Shown piece by piece: positions 8,050-17,382 of a stretch of 52,313 bases of DNA (positions within the stretch are counted from its first letter, which is position 1; every line of letters starts with the position of its first letter). The position numbers and the translations under genes were made by a program. The stretch is taken from positions 1 to 52,313 of the forward strand of contig CAZUAH010000026.1 of the NCBI GenBank assembly GCA_964617665.1, written 5' to 3'. The notes under the pieces were generated by a model that worked only from the letters and a program-made list of their open reading frames with translations, had not been told where the DNA came from and did no database searches. This DNA comes from JADHUC01 sp964617665. Its GTDB lineage: Bacteria > Planctomycetota > Planctomycetia > Pirellulales > Pirellulaceae.

Positions 8050-11000
8050 CTACCAACTCGATTTCGGTTTGGTCACGTCGCCGGGCAGCCAGTGGACGGT
8101 CAGGTAGACGAGTCCGTCGGCCAGTTCGCGGCCGTCGGCGGCGCGGAGGCCCTTGAGTTCCAGACGGTAGAGACGGGGCGTGACGTGTGGGGCGGTCACG
8201 AGAATCAGCGTCTTGCCGTCGTAGCCGAGCTTGAGTTGGCGGACGGCCACGTCCTCGTGTGCAATTTCGGGCGAGGCGTAGTCGCCTTTGTTCTCGTGCC
8301 ACCAGCGGTGCACTTTGGGGCAGACGTCCAGCGATACCGAGGTCGGGTCGACTTGGCCGGTCATCTCGATCACGAATCCATCGGCGGTGGGTCGCGCTTC
8401 CCAGATGGCAAACGGCGGCGGTCCGACGTATGTGACCTTGTAGATTCCGCTGCGTGCCCGACCGCCGTACCAGCCCTGGTCGCACATGAACGCGACGTAC
8501 AATGACCCGTCCGGTCCGAAGCGGATCTCGGTGGGGCCGGCGTCGGTACCGGTGAAGAAGGGGTAGCAGGCGCCCTGGCTCGACGTGCCCAAGTCGTAGG
8601 CGGTCCAGCGGATCACCTGGTTGGTGTTGTAGTCGGCCGAGAAGCCCTGGCCGTGGAACGGGCCGAACGACACACGCGACTCGGCGATGTCCATCCCGTT
8701 CAGCGATTTGCACCAGGGATACGGTGCCCGGACCACAGGCGCCTGGACCTTGCTCAGGTCGGGCTCCAGAAAGCCGTAGTGGGCCCCTTCCTTGACCAAG
8801 TGAATACCGTTGGTGTAATTGTAGTGCCCCTGGTTGATATTGAAATACAGCCGCCCCTGACGGTCTTCGGCCCAGCCGAACTGGAATCGCGTGCCGGTGC
8901 CTACCTTCAGCGTGCGGCCGTCGGGAGTAATCTTCAGCACGTCGCCGCGGAGGTAATAGCCCGGCGGCTTGCCATCGGGACGATAGATGAAGGGCGTGCT
9001 GTTGGCCCCGTAGATGTTCCCCGCCCGGTCCCGGACCAACCCGAAGAAGAAGTCGTTCTGATGGGCCGAGCAGTCCCAGAGCGAACTCAATAGCTCGTAG
9101 GAATCGGCCACCTCGTCGCCGTTGGTGTCGTGGATGCGGTAGAGGGCGCCTGGGGACGTGACGTAGATCTGGCCGTCGTAGACACGCAGGTTGGTGACTT
9201 GCTGGAGCGTGCCGCCGAAGTAGCGATAGCTGTCCTCGAGACCGTCGTCGTTGGTGTCGTCGGCGATGCGGAGCTGGCCGTCGTATCCACCCAACAGCAG
9301 CTTGCCGCGGTAGAAGTCGAGCGAGCAGACGAGGAACTCCTCTTCCAGTGGCAGACGCTCGACCTTGAAGCCGGGTGGCACCCGAAGCGGCAGCGCCTGC
9401 CCAAGCCGTTCGACCTCCTCGGGGTAGCTGACGTAATGCGGCTTCTTGGGATCCTGCAAGATGGGATGATCGGCCGGGCTGCCCCAAAGCCGCGGCGGCC
9501 CTTCTTCGAGCGTCGTGCCGTCGGCCAACTCGGTCGTCTGCCAGACGATCTTAACAGGATTGCGCGGACCTCGGTTGGCGGCCGTCACCGCCAAGCGGCC
9601 GGCGCCGGGTACAACGAACGAATCGAACCGCTTTTTGGGGTCCATCGGCAAGTCGTCGCTGAACGGCTGCTCGACCGGATACGTGATCGCCTCCGGCGGG
9701 TGCGTCCATCGGACCGATGCGTCGCCGGCCAGACGTGTCGCCCAGCGTCGGCCGGTGGTGGCTTTGGCGACGAGCGTGGGCTTCTCGGCAATCGTCGGTC
9801 CATCGTCGCTTCGGGGTAAATCGTCCCACGGCGTATCGCCCAGGGTGACTTGCCCGTCGAAGCCGCCCAGCGAGTGTTGGACGATCACGTCGTAACCGTC
9901 AGGCACGCCGGAGATTTCGAGCGATCGCGTGAGACCATCGGCGGCGTCGCCGGCCGGGTTGGGCTCGACCAGCTCGACCACGCGGACCCAGCCCTCGGGC
10001 TCATGTGTGCCGGTCCGCTCGCCGGGCGCCCGCAGCCGATACTCGATCCGTACGGCTCGGCCCACCAGCGTCACCCGGTCGACGAACCCGAACCGCTGGC
10101 GCCAGAGCGCCGACCCGATCCAATCGCCAGTGGCCCGGTCACGATAGAGGACCGGCGGAGCGCCGTCGTGGGTGGCCCAGATAGGCTCTCCGACTGTTTC
10201 CCACCAGTGCTGGGCGCCGTGTCGCCCGGCCTCGTTCAGGAATCCGCCCTTCCAGTGCCCCCGCCACGCAACGCGTTCGAAGTCGAACAGTACGGAGTTG
10301 CCGTTCTTGAACCCGAGCGCAATACCGCGTACGACTGGTGCGAACCCCTCGACGCGTCCCTGGACCACGGCGGGCCGCAGTCCGGCGACCTCGACGGCCG
10401 TGGTGCCCTCGGCCAGCGTCTTGCGGATCGACCTGTTGTCGGCGTGCTTGAGAAACTGCCAGACGGCCTCCTTCTGCACCAGCAGGTCTTCATCGGCGAT
10501 CTCGGTGGCCGGTATGTTGAAGGCGGGCATCGGCGTGCTGGGGATGATGCGCGCCGGGTTCGACACCCAACGGTGAAACCAGTCGCGGCCCACGCGGCGC
10601 GAGATCATCGTCAGGTCGGGGGCCGATGTTTCACTCGGCGATGGTATGGAGCCGATGTAGTGGCAGTTGATGCAACTGAAACCACTCGGGCTGAGCAAGG
10701 CCCCGGCCGTTGGCTCCAACGCGGCTGGCAGACCGTGTGGCCGCGCAGCCTTCAACCCTGGGATAGCGTCGGCCGAGGCCAAGTAATCGGCAATCGCCTC
10801 ACGTTGATCTTGCGAAATGGCGAAACGGGGCATTCGCACTTTCATCCATGGTCGCGGGCTGGGTGGGTCGCCGGCCAACGTCTTCATCAGCCAATCCTGA
10901 CGTAGCCGGGCTCCCACGCCGCTGATCTCCGGCGGCGTTAAGGCCACTTGGTCCAGTGTTGCCTCTTCCTCCAGGCGGCGGCGGACCGCACGGCTCATCC

Positions 11001-13560
11001 CCTCGCCGCCCGTGCCATTGCGAACGTGACAGCGGAAACACTGCAACGTGTCTCGTACTATCCGAGCGGTCCGCTCGCTTGCGGCAACGATCGTCGGGTT
11101 CATGGGCCGCCGAACGAGGAATTCAACTAGGGCCACGCGGTCCGCAAGCGGAAGGTTGAAATGTGGGGGCGAGCGTTCTCCTGACGTCGTTCCATTCACC
11201 GCGAGACAGCCGGACGCGAGGGAAGAATCCGAGCCCAGTGGGGCCGCAAAATCCGTCGGCAGTTTCACGCCCGGCAGATCGTGACACGCCGCGCAGCCGT
11301 GCTGCTCGACGAGCCGTTTGCCCTGGGCGACGAGTTGCGCGTCCGGAGCGTCCGGCTTCTTCTTGGACTCCGAGGACGTTGTCGACTTGTCTGCTCCACC
11401 AAACGTCGACAAGTATCCTGCCAATCGCGCTGCGTCGATGGGGCGGATCGCGAAATCGGGCATTCCGCCTTCTGGATGCAAGTCGGTCGGAGATGTGAGG
11501 AATTGTCGCAGGCGGGCTTCGGGCCACTTCGCCCCGACGTCGGCGAGCGAGGGCGCCAAGCTGGGATCGATGTCGTTTGGGGCCTCCGGCGAATGGCAGG
11601 CGCCACAGCCCAACTCGACAAAACGCTCCCGACCTCGAGCGACTTGCTTGTCGCGGTCGGCTCCGGAGAGAACGTCGACGTCCGACGGTATCGGCGGGAG
11701 TGAGACGGGCGGCTGTGGCGGGACGCCCCACCGCCCCGCTCCACGCATCATGCCCGCGCGGTCGAACGGTTGTTGGGGCTCGCCTGGGAAAAAGCGGACG
11801 CGGCGGGCCTTGGTCAGTTCGGGCCAACGGGGCGTTGAATCTTGCGACTCTAGGTCGTTTAACGTTCGGAGATAGGCAGCGATCGCCGCGACGGTCTGCT
11901 TCGAGTCTTTTGCCGTCATGGAAATTGCGGGCATCGGAGTGCCGGGGCGGAGAGCCTGCGGATCCGCCAGCCAGCGGCTAAGGTAGTCAGGTTTGATCTC
12001 GGCGGCCAGACTCAGAGGCGGGCCCAGGCGACGATCGGTCAAGATGTCCAGCGTCGCGTGGCATCGGGCGCACCCGTAGCGGTCAAACACGGCCCTGCCA
12101 GCGTCGTACAGCAACTCCATGGCGACCGGGCCTTCGTCCTCTGCGTCGTGGACGAACCGGCGGGCGTTGATCGCCTCGGGGGCGAAGTGGTCGCTGTCCC
12201 AGACCAAGCGTACCGCAGCCCCTTCGTCGCCCGAATACTGGACGCGAATCGCGTGGTACCCGAAATCCAATTCGATCGTTTCGGAGCCGTCGGTGCCGGA
12301 GGAGTGGACGAGCTGATCGTCGACCCAAACGCGTCCCTCCCCCGATCCGTCGAGCGAGAAGCGGTAGTGCCCGTCACGTTGGACGCGCACTTGGCCCCGC
12401 CACTGGACGGAGAAAGGACCGGGCGGCAGGCGGTCGTCGGGCATGCCGCTCGACCAATCAAAGGCGATCTCGGAGTCTACCCGTGTGCAAGCGGGTGACG
12501 TTTCGGTTCCAACGTAGTATTTAGCGATCAATCCGGCGGCCATGCCCGATCGCGCGGACGCTTGCAGTCGATACCAGTCGAGATAACTGGCGGCAACCCG
12601 TTCGGCGTCGACCGATCCGTCGAACAGAGCCAGCCCGAAGCGGACCGAGAGCGTCTTTCCTATGGCAAGTGAGAGCGGCTCCGTGTCGAGGCCTAGGTTG
12701 GCCACCACCAAAGTGTCGGTTGCTGCCGCGCGGGTCAGCCAGGCGGTGGGATGTCGTGGATTGGACGGGGCGTCGAATAGGGCCACGGACATCGGTCGGT
12801 TGGGACTGGGGTGAATCGTACAAGCGGTCCATGCCGCCCGACCGCCGTTGGTCTGAGTCACTCCGACGTCGCCAGCGGCGTTGAAGTAGCCATCGTCGCT
12901 GGCTCGACCGGCCAGCCGTGCGATCAGGCCATGCTGCGGTCCGCCGTTGAGCGTTAGCGTGTCGATGGCGTCGTCGGTCGGTGTAAAGGTGGCTTGCCAG
13001 ACAAGCATCTGCGGCTGGCCAGGCGAAGGGGCGGGAACAGTCAGCGTGCGGTGTTCTTCGAGGAGATAGTCGCCGTCGGCCGACTCCCAAAGGAGCCGCT
13101 CGTGGAGGACAGCCCTTTCGGTGCCGCCAGCCGTGTCAATGCGGAGCGACTCCCACGCTTCATGAATCTGCCGGCCCGATTGGTCGGTCTCGCCGGAGAA
13201 GTCCGCCCCGTCGACGCGCCAGTCAAATGCCAGTTCGGCAAGCGCGGCGTTCCCGCTGGCGGAAGTCGCCGTCGACACATGGGGTCTGCTCGTCTGGCCG
13301 GCATAGCGGTAGCGGACCACCACACGATCGCCCTGCTTGACAGTAACCGCCGCGTCATCGCGAACGATCGCCAACGTCTTCCCTTCGATCGCTTCTCCCG
13401 TTTCGCCGGCAATTGTCGACCCCACGAAGGCCAAGCAAAGGAGCACGCCTACCACACAAGCCCGACGCGCGAGCGAGGGACGCGTTTTGCACGGGCATCG
13501 ATCGGGAGACTTGCGCCACGCATCGATCGTCCGGCGATCATTCGCTACAACCAAACACAT
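8050..13560 (-). CDS. PmoA-like/PA14/five-haem/sorbosone-dehydrogenase-like fusion
   Basis: A very large exported protein (about 1836 residues). After a signal sequence, residues ~60-340 resemble the DUF6807 (PmoA-like) family. A PA14-like carbohydrate-binding domain follows at ~345-470 (GLIAKYYVG, VQWRGQVRVQRDGHYRFSLD, VRLVWDSD). Five haem c attachment sites come next: CARCH (497), CGACH (652), CAACH (756), CFRCH (841) and CINCH (963), each with downstream Met-rich PMP-type ligands (PGTPMPAI, GGMPDFAI, VRMPRF, PSTPMPAF). From ~1390 to 1710 lies a sorbosone-dehydrogenase-like beta-propeller (LRVPPGFKVERLP) with Asp-rich DTNDDGLED and DTNGDEVAD loops. It probably passes electrons from extracellular sugar oxidation. 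The start is uncertain: ATG 13560 overlaps the LamG gene end by 23 bases and gives a signal peptide about 40 residues in. Confidence 0.8.
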   Translation of the reverse strand: MCLVVANDRRTIDAWRKSPDRCPCKTRPSLARRACVVGVLLCLAFVGSTIAGETGEAIEGKTLAIVRDDAAVTVKQGDRVVVRYRYAGQTSRPHVSTATSASGNAALAELAFDWRVDGADFSGETDQSGRQIHEAWESLRIDTAGGTERAVLHERLLWESADGDYLLEEHRTLTVPAPSPGQPQMLVWQATFTPTDDAIDTLTLNGGPQHGLIARLAGRASDDGYFNAAGDVGVTQTNGGRAAWTACTIHPSPNRPMSVALFDAPSNPRHPTAWLTRAAATDTLVVANLGLDTEPLSLAIGKTLSVRFGLALFDGSVDAERVAASYLDWYRLQASARSGMAAGLIAKYYVGTETSPACTRVDSEIAFDWSSGMPDDRLPPGPFSVQWRGQVRVQRDGHYRFSLDGSGEGRVWVDDQLVHSSGTDGSETIELDFGYHAIRVQYSGDEGAAVRLVWDSDHFAPEAINARRFVHDAEDEGPVAMELLYDAGRAVFDRYGCARCHATLDILTDRRLGPPLSLAAEIKPDYLSRWLADPQALRPGTPMPAISMTAKDSKQTVAAIAAYLRTLNDLESQDSTPRWPELTKARRVRFFPGEPQQPFDRAGMMRGAGRWGVPPQPPVSLPPIPSDVDVLSGADRDKQVARGRERFVELGCGACHSPEAPNDIDPSLAPSLADVGAKWPEARLRQFLTSPTDLHPEGGMPDFAIRPIDAARLAGYLSTFGGADKSTTSSESKKKPDAPDAQLVAQGKRLVEQHGCAACHDLPGVKLPTDFAAPLGSDSSLASGCLAVNGTTSGERSPPHFNLPLADRVALVEFLVRRPMNPTIVAASERTARIVRDTLQCFRCHVRNGTGGEGMSRAVRRRLEEEATLDQVALTPPEISGVGARLRQDWLMKTLAGDPPSPRPWMKVRMPRFAISQDQREAIADYLASADAIPGLKAARPHGLPAALEPTAGALLSPSGFSCINCHYIGSIPSPSETSAPDLTMISRRVGRDWFHRWVSNPARIIPSTPMPAFNIPATEIADEDLLVQKEAVWQFLKHADNRSIRKTLAEGTTAVEVAGLRPAVVQGRVEGFAPVVRGIALGFKNGNSVLFDFERVAWRGHWKGGFLNEAGRHGAQHWWETVGEPIWATHDGAPPVLYRDRATGDWIGSALWRQRFGFVDRVTLVGRAVRIEYRLRAPGERTGTHEPEGWVRVVELVEPNPAGDAADGLTRSLEISGVPDGYDVIVQHSLGGFDGQVTLGDTPWDDLPRSDDGPTIAEKPTLVAKATTGRRWATRLAGDASVRWTHPPEAITYPVEQPFSDDLPMDPKKRFDSFVVPGAGRLAVTAANRGPRNPVKIVWQTTELADGTTLEEGPPRLWGSPADHPILQDPKKPHYVSYPEEVERLGQALPLRVPPGFKVERLPLEEEFLVCSLDFYRGKLLLGGYDGQLRIADDTNDDGLEDSYRYFGGTLQQVTNLRVYDGQIYVTSPGALYRIHDTNGDEVADSYELLSSLWDCSAHQNDFFFGLVRDRAGNIYGANSTPFIYRPDGKPPGYYLRGDVLKITPDGRTLKVGTGTRFQFGWAEDRQGRLYFNINQGHYNYTNGIHLVKEGAHYGFLEPDLSKVQAPVVRAPYPWCKSLNGMDIAESRVSFGPFHGQGFSADYNTNQVIRWTAYDLGTSSQGACYPFFTGTDAGPTEIRFGPDGSLYVAFMCDQGWYGGRARSGIYKVTYVGPPPFAIWEARPTADGFVIEMTGQVDPTSVSLDVCPKVHRWWHENKGDYASPEIAHEDVAVRQLKLGYDGKTLILVTAPHVTPRLYRLELKGLRAADGRELADGLVYLTVHWLPGDVTKPKSSW

Positions 13561-14989
13561 AGTGCTCGTAAACCTCAGTGGCGGAAAGGGCCCGATCGTA
13601 AACGGCCGCTTCGTCGATCGCGCCGGGGAAGAACTCGCCCCGGCCGCCCGCCGACCCGATGAACAAGGGATTGGCGTTCGAAGACAGCACGACTCGACCG
13701 ACCTTCCGATAACTCTCTTGAATTCCGTCGACATAGATCCTCAGGTACTCGCCGTCATAGGTGCCAGCCATGTGATGCCAACGGCCATCGTCGATGTCGG
13801 TGGCGCCGTTGTCGGAGTGAGACCAACCGTTGTCGGTGTGAATCCAGAACCGGGCCTTGCGTTGACTATCGGAGGCGGAATTATCGCCGATCCAGCCCGT
13901 GCCGAAAGCGAAGACCTGTTCCTTCCTGAGCGCGGCGGCCACACCATGGAAGCCGTCGGGCGGCTCGATCCAGCGGACCCAAGCCTCGACGCTGATCGCC
14001 TTGGCTCCGTCAAGCGAATCGAGATCGCCGACCCCGATACTATCGTCCACACCGTCGGTGGCGGCGGACCGGCCGTCGGGCACCGACACTCCGGCTGGGT
14101 TACCCAACGCGACGCCACCCAGACACTTGCCGGTGTAGCCGTTGCCGGAAATATCCTCGACGGTATCGCCTTCCACCTCGTCCAGCGGCCAGTATCCGAG
14201 CGGTCCGTCGTTGAGGAGGACTTGGCGAAAAGTCCGTCTGACAAGTCCGAACCGCGCTTTCGGCTGCTCGAAGTGCCGGCGAATCGTATCGTCCGACAGC
14301 GCGACGTTCCAAATCGCTAACTCGTCGATAACGCCGCGGAAGCGGGAGTTCTCGGCGGGGCCGCTTGCCGAGTCGCCCACGCCGAATGGTTCGGTAGTCG
14401 TATTGGCGATCGTCCCGTCGTAGGGTAATTGAGCCACGACTCGCCCATCGACGAAGACGGCCAGCCGCTTGCGTTGGGCGTCAGCCACAGCGGCCACGTG
14501 CTGCCACTTGCCTTCCACGACCGAGCCGCCCTCGGGGTGCGGTTCCTGGCCGTCGGACTGCTTGTGGTAGAGGCTGACCTGTCGATCTCGAATGGCGAAT
14601 TGGTAAGCCTTCTCCACGCCCCAATGATTCACCAGTCGCTGCCTAGGGCTGACCATCTCACTGGGTCTGATCCAGGCTGCGATCGTATAGCTGGGGCCGA
14701 GTTTGACATCCGCCGAAACACGGGCGGTCAGGTATGACCGATCAAGCCGGATAGCTCGGCCCACGATCCCCGGCACGTACTGGGGCGGCCCGCCAAGATG
14801 CCGGAGGTTGTCTTCGGCCGCGCCGACATTCGCCGAGTACAGCCAAGCACCATCTGCTGTGTTGTCGTCGAAGTTCCAATAGGAGACCAATCCGACCAGC
14901 GGCGTATCGGCGTGCGCCAAGTAAGGAGCGAGCGCGGCGGGCAGTACGAGGAGCATTACGAAACGGTGTCGCACCAAACTGCTCCTCAC
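13538..14989 (-). CDS. Secreted protein with two LamG domains
   Basis: A 483-residue secreted protein. A Sec signal peptide (VMLLVLPAALAPYLAHAD) is followed by two LamG/concanavalin-like jelly-roll domains. The first (~30-230) shows LVGLVSYWNFDD, YTIAAWIRP, KWQHVAAVADAQRKRLAVFVDG and RGVIDELAIWNVALS. The second (~255-480) shows GPLGYWPLDEVEGD, GAKAISVEAWVRW, RWHHMAGTYDGEYLRIYVDG and PGAIDEAAVYDRALSATEV. Such tandem domains bind glycans or proteins outside the cell. It is the first gene of a likely minus-strand operon; its 3' end overlaps the proposed start of the five-haem protein. No enzyme activity is suggested. Confidence 0.85.
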   Translation of the reverse strand: MRSSLVRHRFVMLLVLPAALAPYLAHADTPLVGLVSYWNFDDNTADGAWLYSANVGAAEDNLRHLGGPPQYVPGIVGRAIRLDRSYLTARVSADVKLGPSYTIAAWIRPSEMVSPRQRLVNHWGVEKAYQFAIRDRQVSLYHKQSDGQEPHPEGGSVVEGKWQHVAAVADAQRKRLAVFVDGRVVAQLPYDGTIANTTTEPFGVGDSASGPAENSRFRGVIDELAIWNVALSDDTIRRHFEQPKARFGLVRRTFRQVLLNDGPLGYWPLDEVEGDTVEDISGNGYTGKCLGGVALGNPAGVSVPDGRSAATDGVDDSIGVGDLDSLDGAKAISVEAWVRWIEPPDGFHGVAAALRKEQVFAFGTGWIGDNSASDSQRKARFWIHTDNGWSHSDNGATDIDDGRWHHMAGTYDGEYLRIYVDGIQESYRKVGRVVLSSNANPLFIGSAGGRGEFFPGAIDEAAVYDRALSATEVYEHYVFGCSE

Positions 14990-15323
14990 TGCTCCGCGCT
15001 ATTGATCGTTATGACAGTCGCTGCAAACAAGTAGAGTTATCATAACCGCGAACTAGCAAACACCCAAGATCCCGCATTCCAGAGGTTGCTGGACGCACAT
15101 TCGAGCGGAAACCGCTACTTGGCATGCCCCTCGCCCAATATGCCAAGATGGATACCCACGGTTGGGCGGCAGATTGACGTGGCATCCGGGATAATGCTTG
15201 GTTCCGAATGCTCCTCTGCGTCACCGAGCAAACGGTACAAGCTGAACGCAATTTGTGTATGATTGCAGAACCGCAGCGAATAGCCCGCAACAAGTGGAAT
15301 CGAATCTAGAACGGAAAGACACC
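14990..15323. other. Divergent intergenic region
   Basis: This 334-base, relatively AT-richer gap separates the LamG gene (minus) from the sulfatase gene (plus) and should hold both promoters. I could not single out convincing -35/-10 boxes and see no small gene, RNA or strong palindrome. Confidence 0.45.
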
Positions 15324-17234
15324 ATGATCTGGAACTGCCCTCGTCTGTTTTTCGTTGCATTTGCGACCTTGCTTTTTACCGTTACAAACCATGCAGCTGA
15401 AAAGCCGAACTTCGTCCTGATCTTCATCGACGATATGGGCTACGGCGATATTGGGCCTTACGGCTCGACGCTCAATCGCACGCCGCATCTGGATCGTTTG
15501 GCCGCCGAAGGGATGAAGCTGACGAGTTTCTATGCGGCGCCGGTCTGTTCGGCCTCGCGAGCTCAGTTGCTCACGGGGTGTTACGCGCCGCGTGTATCCG
15601 TGCCCGGCGTTTTCTTCCCGGCCGGACCAAAAGGTCTGAACCCAGACGAGCACACCGTTGCCGAGTACCTTCGCGAGTTAGGCTACGCGACCACGTGCGT
15701 TGGCAAGTGGCACCTGGGCGATCAAATCGAGTTTCTCCCGACCAATCAGGGCTTCGATCACTACTTTGGCATTCCTTACTCGAACGACATGCAACGAAAT
15801 TCGCTGGAAGACGGACGACGCGTAACGCCGCTGGTTCGCGATGAAAAGGTCGCCGACTTGCTGGAAGACGAAGACCAGCGACGTGTAACTCGCGAGTACA
15901 CCGAGGAGGCGGTGAAGTTCATCGAAGAGAATGCCGACAATCCGTTCTTCTTGTACTTGCCGCACACTGCCATGCACGTGCCGTTGTTCCCGCATCAGGA
16001 CTTCGTGGGTAAATCGGAAAACGGCACCTACGGTGATTGGGTCGAGGAAGTCGACTGGAGCGTGGGCCAGGTAATCGCCGCCCTGCGCCGCAAGAAACTG
16101 GATGAGAAGACGCTGGTCGTTTTCACGAGCGACAATGGTCCGTGGGCGTCGAAAGGCAAGGACGGAGGCGTATCCGGACCGCTTCGCGGCAGCAAGGGCT
16201 GCACTCTGGAAGGCGGCGTTCGTGAACCGACGATTGCCTGGTGGCCAGGGAAGATAGAACCTGGCAGTGTTTGCGACGCGATCACCGGAACCACGGATGT
16301 GTTGCCGACATTCGTCTCGCTGGCCGGAGGCAAGTTGCGTGACGACAGGAAGATTGACGGTTGCGATATTTCACGGATGTTGTTGGGAGAATCGACCGAA
16401 TCGCCACACGAGGCGTGGTTTTACTATCAAGGCACGCAGTTGCAGGCCGTTCGCTCCGGAGCCTGGAAACTGGCCATCACCCCACAGAGCCTTGGCATGG
16501 GTATAAGGGAAAGGCCCGAAGATCTTCGTGCGCCGGGCGTTAGGCTCTACAATTTGAACGAGGAGATCGGCGAGGTCACCAACGTCGCCGAAGACCATCC
16601 GGACGTGGTGGCGCGTCTTCAGAAGCTGGCCGACGAGATGATCGCCGATATTGGCAGCGGCACGCCCGGTCCAGGCGTGCGGCCCGCCGGCGTTGTCGAG
16701 AATCCCGTAACACTCTATCCGACTCAACCACGCAGACGAGCCACTAGGGCGAGCGGCAAGCCGATCGATTGGAACAAGATCAAGGCGGGCGACGTTTTCG
16801 GATCGAGCGTGGCACCGGCGATCGCAGGTAAGCCATTCAGAATTGAATGCACTATCGAAGCGAAGACGCCCAGTGGCATAATCCTCGCTCACGGCGGATC
16901 GGCCGTGGGCTATGCGTTGTATGCCAAGGAAGCCAACATCGTTTTCGCCGTCCGCCACAGTTCCAACGAGATCCAACGCGTCGCGTGCTCAGCAAGTGAT
17001 GGCAAGCCGATCAAGATTCTGGCCGGGCTGGGTGACGACGGCGCCCTCTATCTGTCTCTGAACGATGCCGAAGCTTTCACAGGGAAATCACGCGGTTTGT
17101 TAGCAAGTCATCCCATGGAAGACTTCTGCCTCGGCCACGACAACCGCAACCCGCTTGATGATCAGGCACCGAACCAGCGTTTCAATGGCAAGATCTCGGC
17201 GGTCCGGGTCGTCGTCGGATACGTGGCGAAATGA
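15324..17234 (+). CDS. Secreted sulfatase with C-terminal LamG-like domain
   Basis: A 636-residue type I sulfatase, removing sulfate esters from a glycan outside the cytoplasm. The start at 15324 gives a Sec signal peptide (FFVAFATLLFTVTNHAAE). The catalytic motif is CSASR (C75-R79), in which C75 would be converted to formylglycine by a maturase; the common form has Pro in place of the Ala, but Ala is allowed. Calcium-binding Asp residues are in FIDDMGYGD (36-37), and CVGKWHLG and FTSDNGPW are also present. After the ~460-residue core, residues ~475-636 form a LamG-like or carbohydrate-binding domain (FRIECTIEAKTPSGIILAHGG, FNGKISAVRVVVG). It begins the plus-strand group of exported oxidoreductases and a GH36-like protein. 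No sulfatase-maturing gene is in the window. Confidence 0.9.
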   Translation: MIWNCPRLFFVAFATLLFTVTNHAAEKPNFVLIFIDDMGYGDIGPYGSTLNRTPHLDRLAAEGMKLTSFYAAPVCSASRAQLLTGCYAPRVSVPGVFFPAGPKGLNPDEHTVAEYLRELGYATTCVGKWHLGDQIEFLPTNQGFDHYFGIPYSNDMQRNSLEDGRRVTPLVRDEKVADLLEDEDQRRVTREYTEEAVKFIEENADNPFFLYLPHTAMHVPLFPHQDFVGKSENGTYGDWVEEVDWSVGQVIAALRRKKLDEKTLVVFTSDNGPWASKGKDGGVSGPLRGSKGCTLEGGVREPTIAWWPGKIEPGSVCDAITGTTDVLPTFVSLAGGKLRDDRKIDGCDISRMLLGESTESPHEAWFYYQGTQLQAVRSGAWKLAITPQSLGMGIRERPEDLRAPGVRLYNLNEEIGEVTNVAEDHPDVVARLQKLADEMIADIGSGTPGPGVRPAGVVENPVTLYPTQPRRRATRASGKPIDWNKIKAGDVFGSSVAPAIAGKPFRIECTIEAKTPSGIILAHGGSAVGYALYAKEANIVFAVRHSSNEIQRVACSASDGKPIKILAGLGDDGALYLSLNDAEAFTGKSRGLLASHPMEDFCLGHDNRNPLDDQAPNQRFNGKISAVRVVVGYVAK

Positions 17235-17260
17235 CATGAATGATTTAGGACTGATTATCG

Positions 17261-17328
17261 GGAGGGCGAAGCTCCTGCTGAGCCGTGTCTTCCCACGGTT
17301 TCGGCTCGGCCGGAGCCTCGCCCTCCCG
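17261..17328. repeat. Palindromic repeat, family A, copy 1
   Basis: An imperfect inverted repeat with GGGAGGGCGAAGCTCCTG at the left and CCGGAGCCTCGCCCTCCC at the right, lying between the sulfatase and the Gfo/Idh/MocA gene. The same arms occur at 18783-18848, 24876-24946 and, inside a coding region, at 35449-35520. Confidence 0.85.
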
Positions 17329-17382
17329 GTCTTGAACCGCCTCATCACAACTCCAGAGTGTTGCGCATCGGAGCATCCTTCA

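Noticed and set aside
7958..9487. A 509-residue minus-strand reading frame
   Set aside because: It overlaps the propeller part of the five-haem protein in another frame and is Arg/Pro-rich with no domain; a shadow of GC-rich coding DNA.
9850..10905. A 351-residue plus-strand reading frame
   Set aside because: It lies opposite the haem region of the fusion protein, whose CxxCH motifs and signal peptide prove the minus-strand frame.
13337..14320. A 327-residue plus-strand reading frame
   Set aside because: It is antisense to the LamG gene and to the start of the fusion gene, with no recognisable domain.
17155..17382. N-terminal extension of the Gfo/Idh/MocA gene
   Set aside because: It overlaps the sulfatase end and runs through palindrome family A; the Tat signal starts at 17383.
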